Below are positions 11,823 to 20,628 of a stretch of 64,000 bases of DNA, piece after piece. The translations under genes and the position numbers were made by a program. Where the stretch lies: contig NZ_BBIS01000003.1 in NCBI RefSeq assembly GCF_000730605.1, positions 155,862 to 219,861 on the forward strand, in the 5' to 3' direction. The stretch's first letter is position 1, and each line of letters opens with the position of its first letter. The notes below the pieces were generated by a model. That model was not told where the DNA came from, searched no databases, and saw only the letters and a program-made list of their open reading frames with translations. This DNA comes from Pseudomonas monteilii NBRC 103158 = DSM 14164. GTDB taxonomy: Bacteria > Pseudomonadota > Gammaproteobacteria > Pseudomonadales > Pseudomonadaceae.

Positions 11823-14678
11823 TCAGGCGTCCTGATAGCTCTCGATCGACGGGCAGGCGCACACCAGGTTGCGGTCGCCGAACACGTTGTCGACCCGGCC
11901 CACTGGCGGCCAGTACTTGGCTTCCACCAGGCTTGGCAGTGGGTAAACCGCCTGCTCGCGGCTGTAGCCGTGGGCCCATTCGCCAACCAGCTCGGCCGCG
12001 GTGTGCGGGGCGTTTTTCAGCGGGTTGTCGTCCTTGTCCAGGCTACCGTTTTCGACCGCACGGATTTCTTCGCGGATCTGGATCATCGCGTTGCAGAAGC
12101 GGTCCAGTTCTTCCTTGGACTCGCTTTCGGTCGGCTCGATCATCAGCGTGCCCGCCACCGGGAAGGACATGGTCGGGGCGTGGAAGCCAAAGTCGATCAG
12201 GCGCTTGGCCACGTCGTCGACGCTGATGCCGCTGGTGTCCTTCAGCGGGCGCAGGTCGAGGATGCACTCGTGGGCCACCAGTCCATTACCGCCGGTATAC
12301 AGAACAGGATAGTGCTCTTCCAGGCGGCGGGCGATGTAGTTGGCGTTAAGGATTGCCATCTGCGAGGCACGCTTGAGGCCGGCACCGCCCATCATGCGGA
12401 TGTACATCCAGGTGATCGGCAGGATGCTGGCGCTGCCGAACGGCGCGGCGCACACCGCGCCTTCGGTGTTTTCCAGCTGCGCGTGGCCAGGCAGGAACGG
12501 CGCCAGGTGCGACTTGACGCCAATCGGGCCAACGCCCGGGCCGCCACCGCCGTGCGGAATGCAGAAGGTCTTGTGCAGGTTCAGGTGGGACACGTCGCCG
12601 CCGAACTTGCCCGGGGCGCACAGGCCGACCATGGCGTTCATGTTGGCGCCGTCGATGTACACCTGGCCACCGTTGTCGTGGATGATCGCGCAGATTTCGC
12701 CGATCGCTTCCTCGAACACGCCGTGGGTCGACGGGTAGGTGATCATGATCGCGGCCAGGCGCTCGCGGTGCTCGATGGCTTTGGCGCGCAGGTCCTCTAC
12801 GTCGACGTTGCCGCGGGCGTCACAAGCGGTAACCACCACGCGCATGCCGGCCATGTGGGCGGTCGCAGGGTTGGTGCCGTGGGCCGACGACGGGATCAGG
12901 CAGATGTCGCGGTGGCTTTCGCCACGGCTGCGGTGGTAGGCGCGGATGGCCAGCAGGCCTGCGTACTCGCCCTGGGAGCCTGCGTTGGGCTGCAGCGATA
13001 CGGCGTCATAGCCAGTAGCGGCGCACAGCATGGCTTCCAGCTCGGTGGTCATCTGCAGGTAGCCCTGGTTCTGCTCGGCCGGGGCGAACGGGTGCAGGTT
13101 GCCGAACTCGGCCCACGTCACCGGGATCATCTCGCTGGCGGCGTTCAGTTTCATGGTGCACGAGCCCAGCGGAATCATGCTGCGGTCCAACGCCAGGTCC
13201 TTGTCGGCCAGGCGGCGCAGGTAGCGCATCAGCTCGGTTTCGCTGTGGTAGCGGTTGAACACCGGGTGTTCGAGGATCGCCGACTGGCGCAACAGGGCGG
13301 TAGGCAGCAGCGAACCGGTGCTGGCGGCCAGCGCGGCGAAGTCTGGTTGAGACTGGTCGCCAGCGAACAATTGCCACAGCGACTCGACGTCCGCCTGGCT
13401 GCTGGTTTCGTCCAGCGACAGGCCCAGGTGGGTGGCGTCGACCTGGCGCAGGTTGATGCCTTGGGCGCGGGCCTTGTCATGCAGGCTGGCGGTTGCAGTG
13501 CCGGTGGCCAGAGTCAGGGTGTCGAAGGCGCTGGCGCCCACTACCTGCACGCCCAACGCCTTCAGGCCGGCGGCCAGGATCGCGGTCAGGGCGTGGGTGC
13601 GCTCGGCAATGCGCTTGAGGCCGGCCGGGCCGTGGTACACGGCGAACATGCTGGCAATGTTGGCCAGCAGCACCTGGGCGGTGCAGATGTTGCTGGTGGC
13701 CTTTTCGCGGCGGATATGCTGCTCGCGGGTTTGCATGGCCAGGCGCAGGGCGGTCTTGCCGAAGCGGTCGATCGATACGCCGACCAGGCGGCCCGGCATG
13801 TCGCGCTTGAAGGCGTCACGGGTGGCGAAGTAAGCCGCGTGCGGGCCACCAAAGCCCAGTGGCACGCCGAAGCGCTGAGCGCTGCCGATGGCCACGTCGG
13901 CATCGAACTCGCCCGGCGGGGTCAGCAGGGTCAGGGCCAGCAGGTCGGCGGCCACGGCAACCAAGGCGTTGGCTGCGTGGAAGCGCTGTACCACGTCACG
14001 GTAGTCGAACACGTCACCGTTGCTGGCCGGGTATTGCAGCAGGGCGCCAAAGAAGGCGCTGACATCGCCCAGCTCGCGCTCATCGCCGATCACGACTTCG
14101 ATACCCAACGGCTCGGCACGGGTGCGCAGCACGTCGAGGGTTTGCGGGTGGCAGTGTACGGAGGCGAAGAAGGCGTGGCTGGCCTTGTTCTTCGACAGGC
14201 GTTTGCAGAACGTCATGGCCTCGGCCGCCGCAGTGGCTTCGTCGAGCAGGGAGGCGTTGGCGATCGGCAGGCCAGTGAGGTCGCTGATCAGGGTCTGGAA
14301 GTTCAGCAGCGCTTCCAGGCGGCCTTGGGAAATTTCTGGCTGGTATGGGGTGTAAGCGGTGTACCAGGCCGGGTTTTCCAGCAGGTTGCGCAGGATCGGT
14401 GCCGGGGTGTGGGTGTTGTAGTAGCCCTGGCCGATGTAGCTCTTGAACAGTTGGTTCTTGCCGGCGATGGCCTTGAGCGCGGCCAGTGCATCGGCTTCGC
14501 TCTGGCCGTCGTGCGAACCGAGCACGCTGGTGCCCTTGATGCTGTCAGGGATGACCGCAGCGGTCATGGCTTCCAGCGAGTCGAAGCCTAGGGCGGCGAG
14601 CATGGCCTGCTCGTCAGCGGCGCGCGGGCCGATGTGGCGGGCGATGAATTCGTTGGCGGTGCCGAGGTTGATGGTCAT
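11823..14678 (-). CDS. gcvP: Glycine dehydrogenase (decarboxylating), P protein
   Basis: 951 aa, the fused single-chain P protein. It uses pyridoxal phosphate to decarboxylate glycine and load the aminomethyl group on lipoyl-GcvH. The PLP lysine is K703 in [18 protein letters not shown]. The N-terminal pseudo-half ([20 protein letters not shown]) and the Gly-rich loop are complete. The start ATG at 14676-14678 lies 11 bp after the gcvH stop. The frame is intact through its length. It forms the core of the leftward operon driven from the sigma-54 promoter at 15139-15154. Confidence 0.97.
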   Translation of the reverse strand: MTINLGTANEFIARHIGPRAADEQAMLAALGFDSLEAMTAAVIPDSIKGTSVLGSHDGQSEADALAALKAIAGKNQLFKSYIGQGYYNTHTPAPILRNLLENPAWYTAYTPYQPEISQGRLEALLNFQTLISDLTGLPIANASLLDEATAAAEAMTFCKRLSKNKASHAFFASVHCHPQTLDVLRTRAEPLGIEVVIGDERELGDVSAFFGALLQYPASNGDVFDYRDVVQRFHAANALVAVAADLLALTLLTPPGEFDADVAIGSAQRFGVPLGFGGPHAAYFATRDAFKRDMPGRLVGVSIDRFGKTALRLAMQTREQHIRREKATSNICTAQVLLANIASMFAVYHGPAGLKRIAERTHALTAILAAGLKALGVQVVGASAFDTLTLATGTATASLHDKARAQGINLRQVDATHLGLSLDETSSQADVESLWQLFAGDQSQPDFAALAASTGSLLPTALLRQSAILEHPVFNRYHSETELMRYLRRLADKDLALDRSMIPLGSCTMKLNAASEMIPVTWAEFGNLHPFAPAEQNQGYLQMTTELEAMLCAATGYDAVSLQPNAGSQGEYAGLLAIRAYHRSRGESHRDICLIPSSAHGTNPATAHMAGMRVVVTACDARGNVDVEDLRAKAIEHRERLAAIMITYPSTHGVFEEAIGEICAIIHDNGGQVYIDGANMNAMVGLCAPGKFGGDVSHLNLHKTFCIPHGGGGPGVGPIGVKSHLAPFLPGHAQLENTEGAVCAAPFGSASILPITWMYIRMMGGAGLKRASQMAILNANYIARRLEEHYPVLYTGGNGLVAHECILDLRPLKDTSGISVDDVAKRLIDFGFHAPTMSFPVAGTLMIEPTESESKEELDRFCNAMIQIREEIRAVENGSLDKDDNPLKNAPHTAAELVGEWAHGYSREQAVYPLPSLVEAKYWPPVGRVDNVFGDRNLVCACPSIESYQDA

Positions 14679-14689
14679 GGCGGGGTTCC

Positions 14690-15073
14690 TCAGGCGTCGT
14701 CGTTGGCTTTGAGCAGGCGGTCGTAGGCGTCCTGGTCGAGCAGGGCGGTTACGGCGCTGGCGTCGGCAGGGATGAAGCGGAAGAACCAGCCTTCGCCCAT
14801 CGGGTCTTCGTTGACCAGTTCCGGGCTGTCTTCGAGCTGGCCGTTGACCTCGACCACTTCACCGGTCAGGGGCATATAGACGCCGCTGGCGGCTTTTACC
14901 GACTCGACGGTGGACGCTTCGCTGCCTTTCTCGTACGGCTGCAACTCTGGCAGTTGCACGAAAACCACATCGCCAAGGGCGTTCTGGGCGTAGGCGGTGA
15001 TGCCTACGGTGACGCTGCCATCGGCTTCGACGCGCAGCCATTCGTGATCTTCAGTGAAACGCAACTCGCTCAT
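14690..15073 (-). CDS. gcvH: Glycine cleavage system H protein
   Basis: 127-aa lipoyl carrier that shuttles the aminomethyl group between P, T and L proteins. The lipoylation site is K60 in [11 protein letters not shown]. The start [16 protein letters not shown] is canonical, and the sequence ends [17 protein letters not shown]. The GAGGATTCCCC stretch before the ATG supplies a ribosome site. It is the first gene of the operon; the leader from the predicted sigma-54 start is about 55 nt. No L protein gene is in the window; the enzyme is shared with other complexes. Confidence 0.96.
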   Translation of the reverse strand: MSELRFTEDHEWLRVEADGSVTVGITAYAQNALGDVVFVQLPELQPYEKGSEASTVESVKAASGVYMPLTGEVVEVNGQLEDSPELVNEDPMGEGWFFRFIPADASAVTALLDQDAYDRLLKANDDA

Positions 15074-15138
15074 GGGGAATCCTCGGGAAGCAGGGCGTTG
15101 GGCGCGGTGGCTCCGCGCTCTTGGGGTTGCTTTCCCTT

Positions 15139-15154
15139 AGCAATAATGCGGCCA
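15139..15154 (-). promoter_or_regulatory. Sigma-54 (-24/-12) promoter of gcvH-gcvP-sdaA-gcvT
   Basis: On the minus strand TGGCCGCATTATTGCT: GG and GC are exactly 10 bases apart, and TGGC-N7-TTGC matches the RpoN consensus. The start site would be near 15128, about 55 nt before the gcvH ATG. The operon's expected activator GcsR, encoded at 19037-20545, is an AAA+ sigma-54 activator with an intact GAFTGA motif, which supports the assignment. Confidence 0.75.
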
Positions 15155-15217
15155 ATCGAAAAAAATTCTTTAAAAACAATGCGTTATTGATTTTTGTTGG
15201 GTGGCTGCTTGTTTGTT

Positions 15218-15335
15218 TGGAACGAAAACGCTACAGAAGGTTGTGCATGAAAAAGGGTTTGGGGATCAAACCCTTGCGCAATAGCACTTGAACGGGTTTG
15301 TAATGATTTCATTACGGTGTGTCGAAATCGATACA
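15218..15335 (-). promoter_or_regulatory. Candidate GcsR binding elements
   Basis: Minus-strand 18-mers TGTAGCGTTTTCGTTCCA (15218-15235), CATTACAAACCCGTTCAA (15288-15305) and TGTATCGATTTCGACACA (15318-15335) share a TGTANC-N6-GTTCNA-like form. They lie about 80-200 bp upstream of the sigma-54 promoter, a normal enhancer distance. As I recall, the described P. aeruginosa GcsR site has TGTAAC and GTTCCG half-sites but a different spacer, so the match is partial. Confidence 0.3.
15253..15275 (-). terminator. Hairpin with T-run on the minus strand, orphan
   Basis: Perfect 9-bp stem AAGGGTTTG (15253-15261) / CAAACCCTT (15267-15275), 5-base loop. Read leftward it is followed by TTT, making a TTTTT run with the stem end. 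No gene upstream on that strand explains it. It could end a small RNA from 15276-15650 or serve as a regulatory structure. Confidence 0.45.
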
Positions 15336-15664
15336 ATACCTTGATGCAGTTCAGTTGTTGGCAAGCCGGAATGGATCAAGCAAGTTCGATACTTGCAAAA
15401 CTTTGCGCACTTTCTTCTTGCACCTATACCGTGTCGCCATATCAACTATTTGTGTCACCTGCGTGATAGTTTTCAAATGGCTGAACTAAGTATTTGCCCC
15501 CAACGATTTTCCCGCCTATAGCGCGTCACCAGAATGGCCACCTTTCATGTGAGCCGTCAGCCTGAAGCAATAACCATAAGTTGGTAATTCGGCTGTCGGC
15601 CAAGCATGTGCCTTGCTGCCTGGGCTCATGCAACTAGCACCGAATATCAGGAAGGGAAAGTGTC

Positions 15665-17080
15665 ATGGGAATGACGAGGCGTAAATTTTTGGTTGGCGGC
15701 GGCGTCGTGGCTATCGCAGGCGGAGCAGGGGTTCTGACCCCTTTGTTGACCCGGGAGGGCCGCTTGATTCCCGGCAAACCGCGGTTTGGTTATGTCGCAG
15801 GCACCGAAGGGGCGCTTCCCAAGCAGGCAGACGTAGTGGTTGTTGGCGCTGGTATTCTGGGGCTCATGACCGCAATCAACCTTGTCGAGCGCGGCCTCTC
15901 GGTCGTTGTCGTTGAAAAAGGTGAAATTGCCGGCGAACAGTCTTGCAGGTTCTATGGCCAGGTCATGACCTACAAGATGCCAGATGCGACATTCCAGTTG
16001 CACCATCTTGCCAAGCAACGTTGGCGAGAGATGAATGCCAAAGTGGGGGCGGACACAAGTTACCGCACACAAGGCCGGGTCGAAGTACCTTTCGATGAAG
16101 AAGACCTGGAAGGCGTCAGAAAGTGGATCGATGTCAAAACGCGGGAAGTCGGCGCGGACATTCCTTTCAAGACGCGAATCATTCAAGGCAGTGAACTTGA
16201 ACAGCGCCTGCGCGGTGCATCCTCGCGCTGGACGGTCGCAGGCTTCGAGGAAGACTCCGGTAGCCTGGATGCCGAGCGTGCATCGTTCGTCATGGCCGAG
16301 TATGCCAAGAAAGTGGGGGTTCGGATCTACACCCACTGCGCCGCCAGGGGCCTGGAAACCCATGCAGGTGCCATCTCCGACGTGGTCACGGAAAAGGGCG
16401 CCATCAGGGCGTCTCGCGTGATCGTGGCGGGCGGCGCATGGTCCCGGCTGTTCATGCAAAACCTGGGCGTCGATGTGCCTACCTTGCCCGCCTACCAGTC
16501 CCAGCAAATCATCAGCGCGGCGCCCCGTGCACCCGGGGGCAACGTTGCATTGCCGGGGAACATCTACTTCCGTGAGCAGGCTGACGGCACATACGCCACC
16601 TCGCCACGCGTCGTCGTTGCCCCGGTGGTCAAAGAGTCGTTCATGTATGGCTATAAGTACCTGCCACTGCTGGCCATCCCCGACTTCCCGGTGCACATCT
16701 CACTCAACAAGCAACTGATCGATTCGTTCATTCAGCCAACGCACTGGAAGCTGGACGAGGTTTCGCCTTTCGAGAAAAACCGGCTGATGACCGCAGCGCC
16801 GGACCTGCCGGAACTGAATGCTTCACTGGAAAAACTCAAGGTCGAGTTCCCTGCGTTCAGCGATGCGAAGCTGATCGATCAGTGGAGCGGTGCGATGGCC
16901 ATCGCTCCCGACGAAAACCCCATCATTTCCCAGGTCAATGAGTACCCGGGGCTGGTCCTCAACACCGCAACCGGTTGGGGGATGACCGAAAGCCCGGTGT
17001 CGTCCGAACTGTCGGCGGACTTGCTGCTTGGAAAAGCGCCGGTGCTGGACCCCAAACCCTTCAGCCTGTATCGGTTCTAA
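15665..17080 (+). CDS. Membrane-associated L-amino acid deaminase-like FAD oxidoreductase
   Basis: 471 aa. It closely resembles the Proteus-type L-amino acid deaminases I know: RRKFLVGGGVV, LTREGRLIPGKPR, IAGEQSCRFYGQ, PAYQSQQIISAA and DQWSGAMAIAPDENPIIS all match the family pattern. Those enzymes convert L-amino acids to 2-oxo acids and ammonia without making peroxide, passing electrons to the respiratory chain. A twin-arginine-like N-terminus (TRRKFLVGG, residues 4-12) is followed by a hydrophobic stretch; the FAD fold has VVVVGAGILG (GxGxxG at 61-66) and E84. The start has AGGAAGGG 7 bases upstream; a second ATG two codons on is possible. The next gene encodes an exported RidA protein, which fits removal of imino-acid products. 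Substrate range cannot be told from sequence; D-amino acid dehydrogenase is the less likely alternative. Confidence 0.8.
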   Translation: MGMTRRKFLVGGGVVAIAGGAGVLTPLLTREGRLIPGKPRFGYVAGTEGALPKQADVVVVGAGILGLMTAINLVERGLSVVVVEKGEIAGEQSCRFYGQVMTYKMPDATFQLHHLAKQRWREMNAKVGADTSYRTQGRVEVPFDEEDLEGVRKWIDVKTREVGADIPFKTRIIQGSELEQRLRGASSRWTVAGFEEDSGSLDAERASFVMAEYAKKVGVRIYTHCAARGLETHAGAISDVVTEKGAIRASRVIVAGGAWSRLFMQNLGVDVPTLPAYQSQQIISAAPRAPGGNVALPGNIYFREQADGTYATSPRVVVAPVVKESFMYGYKYLPLLAIPDFPVHISLNKQLIDSFIQPTHWKLDEVSPFEKNRLMTAAPDLPELNASLEKLKVEFPAFSDAKLIDQWSGAMAIAPDENPIISQVNEYPGLVLNTATGWGMTESPVSSELSADLLLGKAPVLDPKPFSLYRF

Positions 17081-17158
17081 GCACACCAGGCGCAATGGAA
17101 TGACCCGTGCGCGCATCGTCGATGCATGCACATTTTTGGCAATCATCAGGAGAACAGT

Positions 17159-17653
17159 ATGAAAGTGGCTTTAACGACCGCAGCAATGGCCGTGGCACTC
17201 GCGGGTGCCGGGAGCGTTCATGCACAAGAAATCGTGCGCCATGGCGCAGGTAGTTTCCCTATCTCGTCGGCTGTAGAGGTGCCTGCCGGGAAGACGGTTG
17301 TCTACCTGAGTGGTTCTGTCCCGTCGGTTATTCACCCTGAAGCACCCAAGGGGTCGCTGGAAGCCTACGGTGATACCAAGGCACAAACCATCAATGTGCT
17401 TGGAAACATCCAGCAGCAGCTGAAAGCACTGGGCCTTGGTCTTGCCGATGTGGTGAAGATGCAGGTGTTCCTGGTGGGCGGCCCGGAGAACGGCGGGAAA
17501 ATGGACTTCGACGGTTTCATGGCCGGCTATACCCAATTCTTCGGGCCAGCCGCCAAGCAGCCAGTCCTTCCTGCACGCTCGGCGTTCCAGATTGCCGGCC
17601 TGGCCGACCCTGCCTGGCGTGTCGAGATCGAAGTGACAGCGGTTCGTCCCTGA
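17159..17653 (+). CDS. Exported RidA family protein (imine/enamine deaminase-like)
   Basis: 164 aa with a clear signal peptide (MKVALTTAAMAVALAGAGSVHA, cleavage about residue 22), then a YjgF/YER057c/UK114 domain. The key arginine is R140 in LPARSAFQIA and the downstream acid E156 in VEIEV; spacing is one residue longer than in E. coli RidA. Cytosolic RidA hydrolyses reactive 2-aminoacrylate and other imines. A periplasmic copy 78 bp after an L-amino acid deaminase-like gene suggests clearing of the imines made outside the cytoplasm (inference). AGGAGA precedes the ATG at 17159; an upstream in-frame ATG at 17126 would spoil the signal peptide. Confidence 0.88.
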   Translation: MKVALTTAAMAVALAGAGSVHAQEIVRHGAGSFPISSAVEVPAGKTVVYLSGSVPSVIHPEAPKGSLEAYGDTKAQTINVLGNIQQQLKALGLGLADVVKMQVFLVGGPENGGKMDFDGFMAGYTQFFGPAAKQPVLPARSAFQIAGLADPAWRVEIEVTAVRP

Positions 17654-17666
17654 ACCCAGGCATGCG

Positions 17667-17697
17667 CCAGTCCCGGGCTAGCCATGCCCGGGACTGG
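17667..17697. terminator. Convergent terminator hairpin, ridA-like / gltS
   Basis: Perfect 12-bp stem CCAGTCCCGGGC (17667-17678) / GCCCGGGACTGG (17686-17697), 7-base loop, between two convergent stops. No T-run on either side. Confidence 0.65.
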
Positions 17698-17706
17698 CCG
17701 GTGGGT

Positions 17707-18909
17707 TTAGCCAGTGATAAATGGCAATGCCAGGTACAGTTTGATCACGATCACGTTGATGATGTCGATGAAGAACGCACCCACCATCGGCACCACCAGG
17801 AAGGCGATGTGCGAGGCGCCGTAACGTTGGGTCACCGCTTGCATGTTGGCAATCGCCGTGGGAGTTGCACCCAGGCCGAAGCCACAGTGCCCCGCCGCCA
17901 ACACGGCTGCATCATAGTTACGGCCCATTACCCGGAATGTCACGAAGATCGCAAACAGTGCCATAACCAATGTCTGCGCCGCCAGCAGTATGAAGAACGG
18001 CAAGGCCAGTGCTGCCAGGTCCCACAGTTTGAGTGACATCAAGGCAATCGCCAGGAACAGCGACAGACTGACGTTGCCCAGTACCGAGACTTCCCGTTCG
18101 AAGACATGATAAAAACCGAACGCCGAAAGGCCGTTGCGCAGCAATACGCCCACGAAGAGTACGCAAACGAATGTCGGTAGTTCGAATGCCGTACCTTTCA
18201 ACAGGCTGTTAAGTAATGTGCCGGTCAGTAAGCTGACGGCAATAAGAGCCAAGGTTTCGATAAATGAAAACGATGTAATCAACCGCTCTTTGTTCGGCTG
18301 CTCAAAGCCCTTGGGTAACTGCGGCACTTCTTCTTCCACACCCGGTGTTTTGACACGCTTGATCAGCAACCGGGCAACCGGGCCACCAATCAAACCGCCC
18401 AACACCAGGCCGAACGTGGCAGAGGCCAGTGCAAGTTCCGAGGCCGAAGCCAAGCCAAACTTTTCAGTGAAGGTCGCGCTCCAGGCAGCGCCAGTGCCGT
18501 GGCCACCAGACAAGGTGATCGAACCGGCCAGCAGGCCCATCAGTGGGTCGAGCCCCAATGCCGTTGCCAGCCCGATACCCATGGCGTTCTGAACCAGCAG
18601 CAAGCCCGTCACCACCAGCAGGAACACGGCAACCACGCGTCCGCCCTTCTTCAGGCTGGCAAAGTCTGCACTCAAACCGATGGTGGCGAAGAACGCCAGC
18701 ATCAACGGTGCTTGCAACGAGGTATCAAACTGGACCTGTACATCGAAACTGCGCAATGCCAAGAGTGCCAGCGCAACGACCAAACCACCTGCCACGGGCT
18801 CCGGAATATTGTAAGCGCGCAGAAAGCCAATACGTGCGACCAGACCGCGCCCCAGTAGCAGTACCAAGGAGGCGGCTACAAGTGTCCCGTAAAAATCGAG
18901 TTCAAACAT
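17707..18909 (-). CDS. gltS: Sodium/glutamate symporter GltS
   Basis: 400 aa, polytopic inner-membrane protein of the ESS family that imports glutamate with Na+. The two inverted repeats carry the family motifs SGGHGTGAAW (about residue 135) and GFGLGATPTAIANM (about 345), the re-entrant loop sequences. About ten hydrophobic segments can be drawn. The start MFELDFYGTLVAASLVL at 18909 has a weak ribosome site. A perfect dyad (18929-18955) lies 20 bp upstream. It is convergent with the deaminase/RidA pair and follows gcsR on the same strand by 127 bp. Confidence 0.93.
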   Translation of the reverse strand: MFELDFYGTLVAASLVLLLGRGLVARIGFLRAYNIPEPVAGGLVVALALLALRSFDVQVQFDTSLQAPLMLAFFATIGLSADFASLKKGGRVVAVFLLVVTGLLLVQNAMGIGLATALGLDPLMGLLAGSITLSGGHGTGAAWSATFTEKFGLASASELALASATFGLVLGGLIGGPVARLLIKRVKTPGVEEEVPQLPKGFEQPNKERLITSFSFIETLALIAVSLLTGTLLNSLLKGTAFELPTFVCVLFVGVLLRNGLSAFGFYHVFEREVSVLGNVSLSLFLAIALMSLKLWDLAALALPFFILLAAQTLVMALFAIFVTFRVMGRNYDAAVLAAGHCGFGLGATPTAIANMQAVTQRYGASHIAFLVVPMVGAFFIDIINVIVIKLYLALPFITG

Positions 18910-18928
18910 CAGGGTACTCTTCGCTCAG

Positions 18929-18955
18929 GGTGACATGCAAAATTACAATGTCACC
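18929..18955. promoter_or_regulatory. Dyad GGTGACAT-N11-ATGTCACC upstream of gltS
   Basis: Perfect 8-bp arms at 18929-18936 and 18948-18955, 20 bp from the gltS ATG. It could be an operator covering the promoter or a leader hairpin. No regulator is identified. Confidence 0.5.
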
Positions 18956-19036
18956 ATTCTACGGCGAGTACTCCAGTCAATTGCGGCTGAGCGGCTAGGA
19001 AAAATCTGAATCAACGGTAAGTTTTGACGACAAGTA

Positions 19037-20545
19037 TCAGGCTTTTCCGGGTATTCCATATTTACGCAGTCGCTGGGCAATAGCGGTATGCGAAGTTTGC
19101 AAACGCCCGGCTAACTGCCGCGTCGACGGGTAGCTGGCATACAAGCGCTGCAACAGCTCACGCTCGAAGTCACCCACGGCCTGCTCCAGGCTGGCTACGT
19201 CGCCATCCAGCCCACGTGCCACCGAAGTACCGGCGATGTCCAGGTCGCCGATGTCCACCAGGTTGCCCTCACAGATAGCCGCTGCGCGGAAAATCACGTT
19301 CTGCAGTTGGCGTACATTGCCCGGCCAAGGGTTGGCCAGCAGTGCCGAATGGGTGGCTGGCGTCAATCGGCAGGGCGGGCGCTGAATTTGCGTGCAGGCT
19401 TGCTGCATGAAGAAGTGCGCCAGCATCAGGATATCCTGACCCCGGTCGCGCAGTGGCGGTACCTGCAGGTTGAGCACGTTCAAGCGGTAGAACAGGTCTT
19501 CGCGGAAGCTGCCGTCGGCAACCATGCGTTCCAGGTCGCGGTGGGTGGCGCTGATGATGCGCACATCCACCTTCACTTCGCGGTCACCGCCCACCCGGCG
19601 GAAGCTGCCGTCACTGAGAAAGCGCAGCAGTTTGGCCTGCAGGTATGGCGACATTTCGCCAATTTCATCGAGGAATACCGTGCCCTGGTTGGCCAGCTCC
19701 ATCAGCCCGGGCTTGCCGCCCCGTTGCGCGCCGGTGAAGGCGCCAGGGGCGTAACCGAACAGCTCGCTCTCGGCCAGGCTCTCGGGCAGCGCGGCACAGT
19801 TCAGGGCCAGGAACGGCGCTGCGTGGCGGCTGCTGATGGCATGGCAGGCGCGGGCTACCAGTTCTTTGCCAGTGCCGGTTTCGCCATGCACCAGCAATGG
19901 CGCGTCAAGCGCCGCCACTCGCAGGGCGCGGGCCTTGAGGGTGCGGATGGCCGGTGACTCGCCGAGCAGGGCATCGAAACCTTCGGCATGGTCGTGGTGC
20001 AAGGCTGACAGGCGTTCGCCCATGCGTGAAGGTGGGTACAGCGTTAGCAGGCCGCCGGCATTGGTGATCGGCATCGCGTCCAGCAGCAGGCTTTGGCCGT
20101 TCAGCTGCATCTCGCGCATGGGCAGGTGGAAGTTGTTGTCCAGCAGGGCTTGCAGCAGCGCCGGGTCGCCAAACAGTTCGCCCACCGAGCGCCCGGCGGA
20201 TTCGCGGCCACACAGTTCGATCAGCGCCGGGTTGGCCAGCAGCACCAGCCCTGCGCTGTCCACCGCCAGCACCGGGTCGCTCATGGCGGCCAGCAGGGCA
20301 TCCAGTTGCAGGTGGCGGCGTTGGCCAGGGAGGATGTCCACCACGTCCACCGATTGCACGCCATGCACCTCGAAGAGCGCATCGTGCAGTTCTTCGAGCA
20401 CGGCGGGGCTTAGGGTGGGAGCGTCGATGTAAACGTTCGGCGGGACCATCTCCACGGCGTCCAGGTTGAGGTTGCGGGCACCGAGCAGGGCAAGGACTTC
20501 CTGGGTGATGCCGACGCGGTCGATGAAGCTGACGTGGATGCGCAT
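19037..20545 (-). CDS. gcsR: TyrR-type sigma-54 activator GcsR
   Basis: 502 aa. Domains: ACT-like ligand domain (1-72), PAS domain (about 78-165), AAA+ ATPase (about 192-425; Walker A GETGTGKE at 221-228, sigma-54 contact motif GAFTGA at 268-273, FLDEIGEM Walker B), C-terminal TyrR-like helix-turn-helix (about 455-502, ending ALAQRLRKYG-type sequence). TyrR itself lacks a working GAFTGA, so this is a true sigma-54 activator. In P. aeruginosa the orthologue senses glycine and turns on the second gcv operon. Here the matching operon with a -24/-12 promoter lies 4 kb away. The regulator probably binds the repeats between 15218 and 15335. Confidence 0.88.
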   Translation of the reverse strand: MRIHVSFIDRVGITQEVLALLGARNLNLDAVEMVPPNVYIDAPTLSPAVLEELHDALFEVHGVQSVDVVDILPGQRRHLQLDALLAAMSDPVLAVDSAGLVLLANPALIELCGRESAGRSVGELFGDPALLQALLDNNFHLPMREMQLNGQSLLLDAMPITNAGGLLTLYPPSRMGERLSALHHDHAEGFDALLGESPAIRTLKARALRVAALDAPLLVHGETGTGKELVARACHAISSRHAAPFLALNCAALPESLAESELFGYAPGAFTGAQRGGKPGLMELANQGTVFLDEIGEMSPYLQAKLLRFLSDGSFRRVGGDREVKVDVRIISATHRDLERMVADGSFREDLFYRLNVLNLQVPPLRDRGQDILMLAHFFMQQACTQIQRPPCRLTPATHSALLANPWPGNVRQLQNVIFRAAAICEGNLVDIGDLDIAGTSVARGLDGDVASLEQAVGDFERELLQRLYASYPSTRQLAGRLQTSHTAIAQRLRKYGIPGKA

Positions 20546-20596
20546 GAGGGAGGGTGAGGTGGTGGCCGGGGAGGGCAGTAGTATGCCTTAACATCG

Positions 20597-20619
20597 CCGG
20601 GGCCGCTGTGCGGCCCCGG
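20597..20619 (-). terminator. GC-rich hairpin after the arc-linked gene
   Basis: Perfect 10-bp stem CCGGGGCCGC (20597-20606) / GCGGCCCCGG (20610-20619), 3-base loop, between the end of the arc transcript and gcsR. It lacks a T-run leftward, so termination strength is uncertain. Confidence 0.6.
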
Positions 20620-20628
20620 TTCTTGACA

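Larger units (their letters stand above)
15074..15664. other. 591-bp divergent regulatory region, gcvH / L-amino acid deaminase-like gene
   Basis: A long AT-richer region with no supported gene. It holds a sigma-54 promoter for gcvH (15139-15154), three loosely similar 18-bp elements that may bind GcsR (15218-15235, 15288-15305, 15318-15335), a perfect 9-bp hairpin (15253-15275) followed by T's on the minus strand, and a smaller hairpin GCAAGT-TCGAT-ACTTGC near 15380-15397. No aptamer resembling the glycine riboswitch was recognised. Confidence 0.7.

Noticed and set aside
11766..14591. 941-codon rightward open frame opposite gcvP
   Set aside because: Antisense to a complete, motif-intact gcvP. 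The Gln/Val/His-rich composition is typical of a shadow frame.
15074..15664. Glycine riboswitch in the gcv upstream region
   Set aside because: No tandem aptamer-like conserved cores were recognised, and the leader from the sigma-54 start is only about 55 nt, too short.
17126..17158. Longer start for the exported RidA gene
   Set aside because: The extra 11 codons would bury the signal peptide, and AGGAGA precedes the ATG at 17159.
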